Assembly: GCF_010093205.1 (NCBI RefSeq)
Contig: NZ_PDWN01000001.1
Span: 310,001-374,000 of the forward strand
DNA length: 64,000 bases
DNA from: Pseudoxanthomonas daejeonensis
GTDB lineage: Bacteria; Pseudomonadota; Gammaproteobacteria; Xanthomonadales; Xanthomonadaceae
Direction: 5' to 3'
Made by a program: the position numbers and the translations under genes. Shown here one piece after another: positions 26,172 to 33,560 of the stretch. Numbering within the stretch: position 1 is the stretch's first letter; every line of letters begins with the position of its first letter. Below the pieces are notes generated by a model, which was not told the origin of the DNA, made no database searches, and was given only the letters and a program-made list of their open reading frames with translations.

Positions 26172-27539
26172 CTACAGCGAGTACGGCACCCTGAAGCCGA
26201 GGCTGAAGTCGGGCGCGTCAGGCGTCAGGCCGATTCCCAGCAGGCCCACCATGGTCGCGTTGGGGTTCAGCGCGTAGGTCACGCCGAGATTGAACATCGC
26301 CGAATTGGCGTCGCTGCCGATGACCTTGTTCCAGGGTGTTCCCTCGCCCCGCGTCTGCGCGCGTGCGCTGAGTCGGTTGCTCAGCGACATGCTGAAACTG
26401 GTCCGCTCGTTGAACGCGAACGCCACGCCGCCGCCGAAGTAGAACGAATCCCCCAGCCTGACGTCACCCGGGTTGACCGTATCCGGGTTGTTGTCGATGT
26501 CGTCGAAGCTGGTGGTGAACGAGTAGGTGTAGCCGATGTTCCCGAACAGGATCGCCGGGTCGCTGGTCTTGACCGCGGACACGCCGATGCTCGCCTGCCA
26601 TGCGCCGTTGCCGGTGGGTTGCTCGTCCGGCACCGCGAAGCGGATGAAGTCGTCGTCGTCGCGCTCGAGCACCGTCCACGGGATCCCGTAGGGTTCCTGC
26701 CCGGTGGGCATGGTCACGCCGAAGTTGAGCACGGTCTCCGGCCGGCTTCCCTGCTCGGCCAGCAGCCGGTAGTTGGCACTGGCGGTGATGTCGCCCAGGC
26801 CATTCCCGGTGGTTTCCTCCTGCGCGATGGACGCCGCTGCGCCGCCGGCGCCGCCCTTCTGGTACACGGTCTTGCGTGCGATGTAGGGCACGTCCAGGTT
26901 CAACGTCAGGTTGGGGCTGACGCCCCAGCGGGCGGCGAGGTTGTAGTTCAACGTGTCCGACTCGACGTTCTCGACGGCGATGTTGCCGAGGAAGATCGCA
27001 TCGAGGGCCAGGAAACCGTTGAGGGTCAGCTGCTTGCGATCGTAGCGGTTGTAGGTGAGGCCGTTCTCGATCACCAGGCGCTGGTCGAACAGCGTCCGGG
27101 TCGCCTGCTTCACGTCGGCTACGCTGCGCGACATCGGCTCGCTCTGGGCCTGCTCGGCCTCGGCGGCGGTGCTGGCGTAGCCGGCCGACGATGGCGGCGG
27201 CGCGGCCGCTGCTCCCGGCGTCCCCGGTGACGGTGCCGCGGTCGGGGCCGTTGCCGGCGCCATCGCTGCACCCTGGGTGGCAGTCGGCACCTTTCCGGCC
27301 AGGCGGGCCTGGAGCGCCTGGACCTGCATGTCCAGCTCGCGCAAGCGCCGCACTTCCTGCGCGTAGCTGGCCTTGAGCTCGGCCAGCTGTTCGCTGAGCT
27401 GCCGCAGGTCGGCTTCGTCCGCCGGCGATCCGGCCTGTTGCGCCGAAGCGAGAGAGGAAAACGTGAGGCCGATCACCGCCATGATCGCGCCGCTCAATGC
27501 TGGAACCGATGAACCCTGCCGCTGTTGCTTCCTGACCAC
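26172..27539 (-). CDS. fapF: FapF-like outer-membrane amyloid secretion channel
   Basis: A 455-aa outer-membrane protein, the last gene of the amyloid operon. A signal peptide (ending SLASAQQ) is followed by a heptad-rich coiled coil (LRQLSEQLAELKASYAQEVR, residues ~45-85), an Ala/Pro linker (~85-125), a helical segment with TRTLFDQRLVIENGLTYNRY, and a 12-strand-type barrel ending in LGFRVPYSL. FapF of Pseudomonas has the same plan: a trimeric N-terminal coiled coil, a plug helix and a barrel that exports the amyloid subunits. Transporter-family barrels of this type also occur in other loci, so the call rests on the coiled coil plus the six-gene order. The start is a GTG at 27539 with GGGGGA upstream. 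Confidence 0.78.
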   Translation of the reverse strand: MVRKQQRQGSSVPALSGAIMAVIGLTFSSLASAQQAGSPADEADLRQLSEQLAELKASYAQEVRRLRELDMQVQALQARLAGKVPTATQGAAMAPATAPTAAPSPGTPGAAAAPPPSSAGYASTAAEAEQAQSEPMSRSVADVKQATRTLFDQRLVIENGLTYNRYDRKQLTLNGFLALDAIFLGNIAVENVESDTLNYNLAARWGVSPNLTLNLDVPYIARKTVYQKGGAGGAAASIAQEETTGNGLGDITASANYRLLAEQGSRPETVLNFGVTMPTGQEPYGIPWTVLERDDDDFIRFAVPDEQPTGNGAWQASIGVSAVKTSDPAILFGNIGYTYSFTTSFDDIDNNPDTVNPGDVRLGDSFYFGGGVAFAFNERTSFSMSLSNRLSARAQTRGEGTPWNKVIGSDANSAMFNLGVTYALNPNATMVGLLGIGLTPDAPDFSLGFRVPYSL

Positions 27540-27575
27540 GTGACTGTCCCCCGCCGTTCCTGGCTGTGTATTCGG

Positions 27576-28409
27576 TTAGTACCCGATCGCGATTCCGCGG
27601 CTCAGCGAGATCGCCTGGGCCACGTTCTGGCCCAGCGCTGCGCGACCCTGGGACGAATTGCGGACCAGGTCAAGCTCCATCCAGTTGCTGGCCTGGTGTC
27701 CGTCGACCGCCAGCTGGATCGTCTGCCCCATGCCGCTGTGGCTCACCCACTGTTCGACGGCGCCCTGTCCATCGATCTGCAGCAGCACGCGGGCGGCGTT
27801 GTCTTCCAGCAGCGCCGTGGCCGTCATGCCCGCCGCGCTCGTCGTGGCAATGCTGGTTGCGGCGATGGCGTGCGGGGTCGAAGCGTCGGGCGCCGCGGCG
27901 AGCGCGAGCGAATCGGCCGGCGGCGACGCGGGGGCCTCCTGCTGTTCGCGCACGGTGATCTGCGCGGTGTTCTGGGCGACATTGCCATCGCCGGCGACCT
28001 GCACGCTCTGGACCACGCCGCTGACATTGGCCAGCCCGGCGTTGTCGATCTCGCGCTGGCCCGAAGGTATCGGCGACGGGGCATCGACCGCGGTGATGCT
28101 GACGTGCGGCTGGAAGGTCACGGTCGGCTTGCCCGGCGCGCGCCCATCCATCGTCACGGTCATGCTGCTCTTCAGTTGCTGTCCGGCCTGGGTCTGCCAG
28201 GTGGACACCATGGTCACGCCGAACCAGGCGACGGTATTGCTGCTGACCGTGTAGCGGCCGCGCATGTCGCCCATTTCCTCGTCGGTCAGCTCGGTCAGGC
28301 CACTGCCGCCCTGCGGCGCCGCCGGCGGCGCATCCTGCGCCAGCGCCGACATGGCCGCCGGCGCGGTGGCCAGGCCGATGGCAAGACTGAGGATCCGTTT
28401 TCCGTTCAT
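27576..28409 (-). CDS. Secreted protein in FapE position of amyloid operon
   Basis: A 277-aa exported protein (signal ending MSALAQD). The N-terminal part has LTELTDEEMGDMRGRYTV, an acidic D-E-E-M-x-D-M-R-G segment also common in small proteins near such loci. This is followed by beta-rich sequence (VAWFGVTMVSTWQTQAGQQL) and a C-terminal SSQGRAALGQNVAQAISLSRG. Gene order places it where fapE lies in Pseudomonas; FapE is extracellular and found with the fibre, but its function is not well defined, and I cannot claim homology by eye. The ribosome site GGAGC overlaps the fapD stop codon, so translation is probably coupled. Confidence 0.6.
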   Translation of the reverse strand: MNGKRILSLAIGLATAPAAMSALAQDAPPAAPQGGSGLTELTDEEMGDMRGRYTVSSNTVAWFGVTMVSTWQTQAGQQLKSSMTVTMDGRAPGKPTVTFQPHVSITAVDAPSPIPSGQREIDNAGLANVSGVVQSVQVAGDGNVAQNTAQITVREQQEAPASPPADSLALAAAPDASTPHAIAATSIATTSAAGMTATALLEDNAARVLLQIDGQGAVEQWVSHSGMGQTIQLAVDGHQASNWMELDLVRNSSQGRAALGQNVAQAISLSRGIAIGY

Positions 28410-28421
28410 GTTTCGATGCTC

Positions 28422-29138
28422 CTAGAACAGGTCGGCATGGCTGAAACCGAAGTCGAGCAGCTCGGCGTCGGTGATTGGTCCTTGCCGCGCATACAGCGCC
28501 CTGGCGCTGGGCTTGCTGCTGGGCTGGAGCAGCACCGTGTTTCGATCGAAGTCGGTGCCGATAACGACGAACACCGCGCGGGACGGCCACGCTTCGAGGA
28601 AAACGGGCAACGGCATCACCCGGTTGCCGAGGATCGGATCGCCGATCTCGACCTGGTCGCCGATGATCTGCTTGAGTACGACGAAATGGCGGAAGCCATT
28701 GACGTCCATCAGTACCAGGCTCGGGACCCGCAGCGAACGCAGCTTGTCCTCGTCGACCCGGTAACCGCGCCCGCGCATGCCCAGCGATTCGACATAGCGC
28801 TTGATGTCCAGCAGCGAGAAGCCGCGCTCGCGCACCACGTCCGCATCGGCCATCGCGAGCATGCCTTCGATCACCGTGTTCTCGTCCGCATCCAGGTGGT
28901 AGGCATGTCGCAGGATGGTCGCCAGCGATGCCGCCGCGCAGCTGTAATCGGTCTGCTGGCGCACCAGGTTGCGGAAGCGCGACTCGCGCATGCTCTCCAC
29001 GGGCGTGTGGTACAGCGCGCCGTTGGGTAGTACCCCGGCGAAGGCCACGTCCGCGGCGCGTGCCGGCTGCGCCGGCGCAAGCTGCAGCGCCAGGACTACC
29101 AGCGTCAGGGCCAGGCTCGGCAGCACGGGTCGCGACAT
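28422..29138 (-). CDS. fapD: FapD-like C39-family cysteine peptidase
   Basis: A 238-aa exported peptidase (signal ending PARA). The C39 fold is clear: catalytic Cys67 in QTDYSCAAASLATIL, His151 in DVNGFRHFVVLK and Asp167 in VEIGDPILG. In Pseudomonas, FapD is a periplasmic C39 peptidase needed for amyloid export; it is thought to process Fap components. Here it lies between the amyloid subunit gene and the FapE-position gene, exactly as in the fap operon. The start at 29138 (AGGAAA upstream) was chosen because the signal peptide begins there. A very stable hairpin precedes the gene. Confidence 0.85.
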   Translation of the reverse strand: MSRPVLPSLALTLVVLALQLAPAQPARAADVAFAGVLPNGALYHTPVESMRESRFRNLVRQQTDYSCAAASLATILRHAYHLDADENTVIEGMLAMADADVVRERGFSLLDIKRYVESLGMRGRGYRVDEDKLRSLRVPSLVLMDVNGFRHFVVLKQIIGDQVEIGDPILGNRVMPLPVFLEAWPSRAVFVVIGTDFDRNTVLLQPSSKPSARALYARQGPITDAELLDFGFSHADLF

Positions 29139-29196
29139 GGCGGCGTTTCCTCGGATCCGGGTGTGTTGCGAATAGGTCCGCCGTCGAGGAGTGGAA

Positions 29197-29227
29197 GCCC
29201 CGCCCCGCGGGGGAGGCGGGGCGGGGC
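29197..29227 (-). terminator. Intra-operon hairpin between amyloid subunit and fapD
   Basis: A perfect 12-bp GC stem (GCCCCGCCCCGC with GCGGGGCGGGGC, 7-nt loop) lies 75 nt after the stop codon of the major subunit and 59 nt before fapD. There is no T-run. It is well placed to act as an attenuator or 3'-end stabiliser that keeps subunit mRNA above secretion-machinery mRNA. Confidence 0.6.
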
Positions 29228-29302
29228 ATCCGTGATTTCCCGGCCACGGCGGATGGACGGGAGTCACTCCTGCATCCCTTGCGGGATGTTCAAGCGGTTG
29301 TG

Positions 29303-30955
29303 TTACTCGCCACCGCCACCGCCGCCACCGCCACCAGCCGAAGGCTGGGCCACGGCCAGCGACAGGCTGTTGGCCTGCTGGTTGCCGGTACCGGCCGACA
29401 CGTTCACGCCGATGTTGCCGGACGCGCGCGCGAAGGCGTCGCCGGACAGCGAGGCGGTGTTGGTCGCGGCAACCACCGTGTCGATGGTCGGCACGGCCAG
29501 CACGCCGGACAGCGAGGCGCTCAGTGCGTCCGGACCCAGCTCGCCGAACGTGATGGTGCCTTCCTCATCCGAATCGAAGGCGATGCCGCCGACGCCGGGG
29601 GCGTAGGGATTGTCGACCGCATTCTGGATCTCATTGTCCATGTCGATGTGGCCGGTCTCACCGCCAGACGGGTGGTCGAGGCCGCCATCCCACGTATCCA
29701 GGTAGAAGTTGTCCTTCTGGTAGGAATTGCCGGTGCCCTGATAGGTCACCTGGCCCAGGCTGCCGCGGATGTTGCCCTGCAGGCTGATCCCCACTTCACG
29801 CAGGCCTTCCTCGACCTTCGGCGCGTTGGACACCGCGTTGCCCGACGACATCTGGTTGGAGCTGACGGCCGCCGAGGCATACCGCGAGGTCGCAACCGAA
29901 GCGGCCAGGCCGTTCTTCTGCTGGTTGTTGTTGCCCGAGGTCACGTTCACGCCGATGTTGCCCGTGGCGTCGGCGAACGCCGCATCGGCCACGCCGGCGG
30001 TGTTGGTCTGGCCAAGGTTGCTGGTGGCGTTGCCGCTGCCGCTCTGCTGCACGAACACCTTCGAATCCGCCAGGCCGAACGCGAAGCTGGCATCGGCCGC
30101 CGACAGCGCGGCTGCATTGTCCTGCTGGTTGTTGTCGCCAGCGCCGACGTTGAACTGCAGGTTGCCCTGCGCCGCGGTGGCGGTGTTGTCGCCGATCGAA
30201 GCGTCGTTGGTCAGCTCGTCGTTCATGCCGAGGTTGCCGCTGTTGCTCTGGCGGTTGTCGATGACGGCGATCGCGGCCGAATCGATCTCCAGGTCACCGG
30301 ACACGGTCGGGCTGCCGGTGAAGTCGATGTCGGAGGTCAGCGACAGGTCGGACTCGAGTTCGGCCGAAACACCATGCTCGTCCACTTCCTTGTCGATGGT
30401 GATGTCGTGGTCGACGTTGACGTCTTCGTCGTGGTTGATGTCGGTGTCGACGACGTTCCGCTGGTAATCCCATCCCATGTCGATGTCGACATTGCTGTCG
30501 ATGGTGCTGTTCCTCTCGAACGTGTCGCTGTACGAGGTATCCATGTCGTGGGTAGCGGTCGTCGTCCGGTCGAACGAATCGCTGTAGGACGTATCCACGT
30601 CGTGGGCGATGGTGGTGTCGCGATCGAACGAGTCGCTGTACGACAGGTCCATGGCCTTGGTCACGTCCGAGGTGTATGACGTGTCGACCGTGTTGTTCAC
30701 ATCGGAGGTATACGAAGTATCGACCGTATTGTCGACCGTATTGGTGACAGCGGAGGTGTAGGCCTTGTCTACCGTCGAGGTGTAGGACTTGGTCTTGCTG
30801 AGGTTCGTATCGACGTTGGTATCGACGTCAGTATCGATCGTGGTGTTGGTCGTCCAGTTGTTGACGATGTTGTTGTCGATGGTGGTTTCGGCATTGGCCG
30901 ATGTCGCGGCGGCGATCGCCACGGCAAGCACGGTCCACTTGATGTTCCTTTTCAT
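29303..30955 (-). CDS. fapC: Major Fap-like amyloid subunit / repeat adhesin
   Basis: A 550-aa exported protein (signal ending TSANA). Residues ~30-180 are low-complexity repeats rich in Asp, Thr, Ser, Tyr and Val: two copies of NTVDTSYTSDV and three of the form DTSYSDSFDR. The C-terminal half carries the amyloid-type unit ATGNIGVNVTSGNNNQQKN and a second copy ASGNIGVNVSAGTGNQQAN, plus related GNLQFNVGAGDNNQQDN. These G-x-(I/L)-x-(V/F)-N-V-x-x-G-x-x-N-Q-Q units are like the Fap subunit repeats. The protein ends in nine glycines and Glu. AGAGAGGA precedes the ATG. Its place between the B- and D-type genes matches fapC, but the Asp/Tyr repeat region is not something I know from FapC. Confidence 0.72.
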   Translation of the reverse strand: MKRNIKWTVLAVAIAAATSANAETTIDNNIVNNWTTNTTIDTDVDTNVDTNLSKTKSYTSTVDKAYTSAVTNTVDNTVDTSYTSDVNNTVDTSYTSDVTKAMDLSYSDSFDRDTTIAHDVDTSYSDSFDRTTTATHDMDTSYSDTFERNSTIDSNVDIDMGWDYQRNVVDTDINHDEDVNVDHDITIDKEVDEHGVSAELESDLSLTSDIDFTGSPTVSGDLEIDSAAIAVIDNRQSNSGNLGMNDELTNDASIGDNTATAAQGNLQFNVGAGDNNQQDNAAALSAADASFAFGLADSKVFVQQSGSGNATSNLGQTNTAGVADAAFADATGNIGVNVTSGNNNQQKNGLAASVATSRYASAAVSSNQMSSGNAVSNAPKVEEGLREVGISLQGNIRGSLGQVTYQGTGNSYQKDNFYLDTWDGGLDHPSGGETGHIDMDNEIQNAVDNPYAPGVGGIAFDSDEEGTITFGELGPDALSASLSGVLAVPTIDTVVAATNTASLSGDAFARASGNIGVNVSAGTGNQQANSLSLAVAQPSAGGGGGGGGGE

Positions 30956-30999
30956 GGTGTCCTCTCTCTCTTGCTTTTCAGGTTGGTAGGATTACCGCC

Positions 31000-31650
31000 T
31001 CACGGACCGGGCGAAATCGACAGCAACAGCTGGTTGCCGGTTTCATTGGCCGAGCCCGCGATCTGGTTGAGCTGCAGCACGCCCTCGAACCCGCGCAGCG
31101 CGGTGGCTTCCACTGCCACGTTGCGGCTGGCGGTCCTCCCCGCCGGGTTGCGGGTGCGTTGCCGCTCCGCCGACGCGAACGCGCTGGTGGACAGGGAACT
31201 GCCCGGCGCTTCGCGTGTGCTCTGTTGCGCCTGCACCAGCGACACCGCGTTCTGTTCCGCGTTGCCGCTGCCGCTGGCCTGGTTGATCGATGCGATGCCG
31301 CTGGCGCCGGAAAGCGCCGAGCCGCCGATGCGCGCACTGGCGTGCAGCGGCGTGTCGTAGACGTCCTGGCTGCGCTTCTGGCTGGCACTCAGCTGCACAC
31401 TCGCCGCGTCACCGATGGCCAGCGCGTGCAGGTTCGCTTGCTGGTTCAGGTCGCCAGCCGCCATGTTCACGGCCATGACTCCGCTGGCGCCGGCCAGCAC
31501 CCGGTCTTCGATCCGGGTCTGGGCCAGGTAGCCAAGCATGTCCGTGTAATCGTCGGCCCGCGCCTGGCCCGCCAGCAAAGCAACGACGCAGGCGAGGATC
31601 CCGCACGAGGGCGAGGCACTGCGCGCAAGACGCACGGCCCTGGTGGTCAC
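31000..31650 (-). CDS. fapB: Minor Fap-like amyloid subunit
   Basis: A 216-aa exported protein (signal ending GQARA). It has three repeats of the Fap subunit kind: GASGVMAVNMAAGDLNQQAN, GASGIASINQASGSGNAEQN and GFEGVLQLNQIAGSANETGN. Size, repeat type and position before the major subunit match FapB, the presumed nucleator. The start is GTG at 31650 and overlaps the stop of the preceding gene by 4 bp (GTGA), so translation is coupled. The gap to the fapC start is 44 bp with a fresh strong ribosome site, which fits higher expression of the major subunit. Confidence 0.7.
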   Translation of the reverse strand: MTTRAVRLARSASPSCGILACVVALLAGQARADDYTDMLGYLAQTRIEDRVLAGASGVMAVNMAAGDLNQQANLHALAIGDAASVQLSASQKRSQDVYDTPLHASARIGGSALSGASGIASINQASGSGNAEQNAVSLVQAQQSTREAPGSSLSTSAFASAERQRTRNPAGRTASRNVAVEATALRGFEGVLQLNQIAGSANETGNQLLLSISPGP

Positions 31651-32153
31651 GGGCCGGTACCTGGGTTGCCCTGGCTGCCACCCATCGGCAACTGGGAAAG
31701 CGCCCCGGTGATGGTCGGCGCAATGCCCCGGGTCGCGCCCGTGACCGCGCCCGTGGCGCCGCCCACGCTGCGACCGAAGCTGCCGCCGGAGAACACACTG
31801 CTTTCGCCGGTCAGCCGGCCCATCGAACCCTGCAGCGCGCGGTCGGTCATCTGCGCCGGCATGGTGGCGCCACCACCACGGGCATCCACCTGCCCGCTCG
31901 ACATGGTTGCGAAATCCTCGTCCGTCATCTCGCCAGTGCCGAGGCTCTGGTGGATTTCCCGGGTCGGGGTGGGGTCGACGATCAGGGCGATCCCGGGGGG
32001 AGCCTGGCGATACGCGGGTCGTGCGCTGACGTCGCGCAGCAGTACGATCTCCCCGCGATCAGCATGGACACCGGTATGCGCATCGGCCGCCACTGCAGCC
32101 ACCGGTGCGAACAGCACGACCAGGACGGACAGAGTGGCGAGATGTCGTGGCAT
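31647..32153 (-). CDS. First gene of amyloid operon (FapA position), exported protein
   Basis: A 168-aa exported protein (signal ending AAVAAD). It contains EMTDEDFATMSSGQVDARGG, which resembles the acidic D-E-E-M segment of the FapE-position protein, and a Gly/Ala/Thr-rich C-terminus (GGSFGRSVGGATGAVTGATR). In Pseudomonas, the first gene fapA affects the balance of FapB and FapC in the fibre. Homology cannot be shown by eye, so the call is positional. GGGGA lies 6 nt before the ATG, and a sigma54 promoter lies 34 bp upstream. Confidence 0.6.
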   Translation of the reverse strand: MPRHLATLSVLVVLFAPVAAVAADAHTGVHADRGEIVLLRDVSARPAYRQAPPGIALIVDPTPTREIHQSLGTGEMTDEDFATMSSGQVDARGGGATMPAQMTDRALQGSMGRLTGESSVFSGGSFGRSVGGATGAVTGATRGIAPTITGALSQLPMGGSQGNPGTGP

Positions 32154-32186
32154 GTGGGGATCCCCGCGTGTAGGCGGAATCAGGAA

Positions 32187-32204
32187 CGCACGCCCTATGC
32201 CAAG
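32187..32204 (-). promoter_or_regulatory. Sigma54 (-24/-12) promoter of amyloid operon
   Basis: On the minus strand the sequence is TTGGCATAGGGCGTGCG. It has the invariant GG and GC dinucleotides with exactly 10 nt between them, TTGGCA at -24 and GTGC at -12, close to the consensus TTGGCAC-N5-TTGC. The start point would be about 25 nt before the first ATG. AT-rich DNA upstream (TTTTTATGAAAAATAAC) could bind IHF. A sigma54 activator gene lies next to the operon's far end. Confidence 0.75.
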
Positions 32205-32337
32205 TTATTTTTCATAAAAATATCAATCGCTTGCGTGATTTCATGTGCAAGCATCACCGCGCCGCTGTTACACGGCTGTAGCACCCTTCCGCCGCGCCCC
32301 GACCGCTGGAGCATGCAGCAGCGGCGTTTCCGAGGGT

Positions 32338-32353
32338 GTTTCATCGCTGAAAC
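32338..32353. promoter_or_regulatory. Candidate upstream activator site
   Basis: GTTTCATCGCTGAAAC has perfect 6-bp inverted arms around a 4-bp centre, and lies about 135 bp upstream of the -24 element. Enhancer sites for Fis-type activators are commonly short inverted repeats 80-200 bp upstream. Binding by the 24768 activator is inference. Confidence 0.5.
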
Positions 32354-32382
32354 AGCATCGTGGCGGGTGTACATCCGCGCCC

Positions 32383-33468
32383 TCAGAACAACTCGCCCTG
32401 GGGTGACGACCGGCGTGGCGCGAGGAAGCGGCTGCAGTCCAGGACTTCGGGCCGCCCGGGGTCATAGCCATTCCGGCGCAGGGCCAGGGCGAAACGCTGC
32501 GCCAGCAGGTCCGCGTATTCACCGCGGCCGCGCATGCGGGTTCCGAAGTTGGATTCATAGTCGCGACCACCCCGCATCTGGCGCAGGGCCGCCATCACCC
32601 GGTCGGCACGGTCTGGCACATGTGCCTGCAGCCAGTCGCGGAACAGGGGCGCCACCTCATGGGGCAGTCGCAGCAGTACATAGCCGGCGCTGTCGGCACC
32701 GGCTTCGCGCGCGGCGGCCAGGACAGCTTCCATCTCATGGTCATTCACCCAGGGGATCGCTGGTGCGAACAGCACGCCCACCGGAATCCCGCACTCATGC
32801 AAACGCTGCATCGCCCGCAGCCGCGCGTGCGGCGCGGCGGCGCGTGGTTCCAGCCGCGCACTCAGGTGCGGGTCGAGGGTTGTAACGGAAAAGTGCACCC
32901 GCACCAGGTTCATTTCGGCCAGAGGTTGCAGCAGGTCCAGGTCACGCTCGACCAGCGCGTTCTTCGTGATCAGGCTGAACGGGTGGCGGCATTCGAGCAT
33001 CACCTCGATCAGCCGTCGTGTGATTTGCAGGCGTCGTTCGGCCGGCTGGTAGGCATCGGTATTGATTCCGAGCGCGATCGGGCTGGGCCGGTAACCGGGC
33101 CGGGCGAACTCGCGGCGGAGCAGCTCCGCTGCATTGGTCTTGGCGAAAATTTTCGTTTCGAAGTCCAGGCCAGGCGAGAGGTTGAGGTACGCATGGGAAG
33201 GCCGGGCGAAACAGTAGCTGCATCCGTGCTCGCATCCCCGATAGGGATTGACCGATTGCGAGAAGCCCACGTCCGGGGAATCGTTCCGGCTGATGATGCT
33301 GCGCGCGGTTTCCTCGAAGACCTCGGTTCGTGGTCGCAGCGGATCGGGCCCGGACTCGGGCTCGTCCGGTGCGGTCCAGCCGTCGTCCACCCGCTCGCTG
33401 ACCGAGCGTTCAAAGCGGCCTGGCAGGTGCAGCCGCGATCCGCGGCCCTTGATGGTGTCAGCCATCAT
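32383..33468 (-). CDS. PA0069-family radical SAM protein
   Basis: A 361-aa protein with the radical SAM cluster motif C-x3-C-x2-C in YRGCEHGCSYCFARPSH. Other family signs are RSIISRNDSPDVGFSQSVNP before it and the C-terminal PQGELF. Proteins of this kind (PA0069 in Pseudomonas, distantly like spore photoproduct lyase) are widespread but their reaction is not established; a role in nucleic-acid repair or modification has been supposed. The gene may start at MMAD or one codon later. It stands alone, with the amyloid promoter region on one side and cls divergent on the other. Confidence 0.85.
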   Translation of the reverse strand: MMADTIKGRGSRLHLPGRFERSVSERVDDGWTAPDEPESGPDPLRPRTEVFEETARSIISRNDSPDVGFSQSVNPYRGCEHGCSYCFARPSHAYLNLSPGLDFETKIFAKTNAAELLRREFARPGYRPSPIALGINTDAYQPAERRLQITRRLIEVMLECRHPFSLITKNALVERDLDLLQPLAEMNLVRVHFSVTTLDPHLSARLEPRAAAPHARLRAMQRLHECGIPVGVLFAPAIPWVNDHEMEAVLAAAREAGADSAGYVLLRLPHEVAPLFRDWLQAHVPDRADRVMAALRQMRGGRDYESNFGTRMRGRGEYADLLAQRFALALRRNGYDPGRPEVLDCSRFLAPRRSSPQGELF

Positions 33469-33548
33469 TCGAGCCTACGCCAGTCATGTCTCAGCGGTAG
33501 CGATTGCAGCGCCTGGTCGACTGCGCGCGCCTGTCCGCGTCGCTCGCC

Positions 33549-33554
33549 TAGAAT
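33549..33554 (+). promoter_or_regulatory. -10 element placing transcription start at the cls ATG
   Basis: TAGAAT ends 6 nt before the ATG at 33561, and no Shine-Dalgarno lies between them. The transcription start would fall on or beside the ATG, which suggests a leaderless mRNA. No good -35 is visible at the normal distance. Confidence 0.4.
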
Positions 33555-33560
33555 CAGCCC

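Noticed and set aside
27670-29247. Second minus-strand frame through fapD and the FapE-position gene
   Set aside because: Arg/Pro/Gly-rich shadow frame without family motifs; the other frame carries clear signal peptides and the C39 triad.
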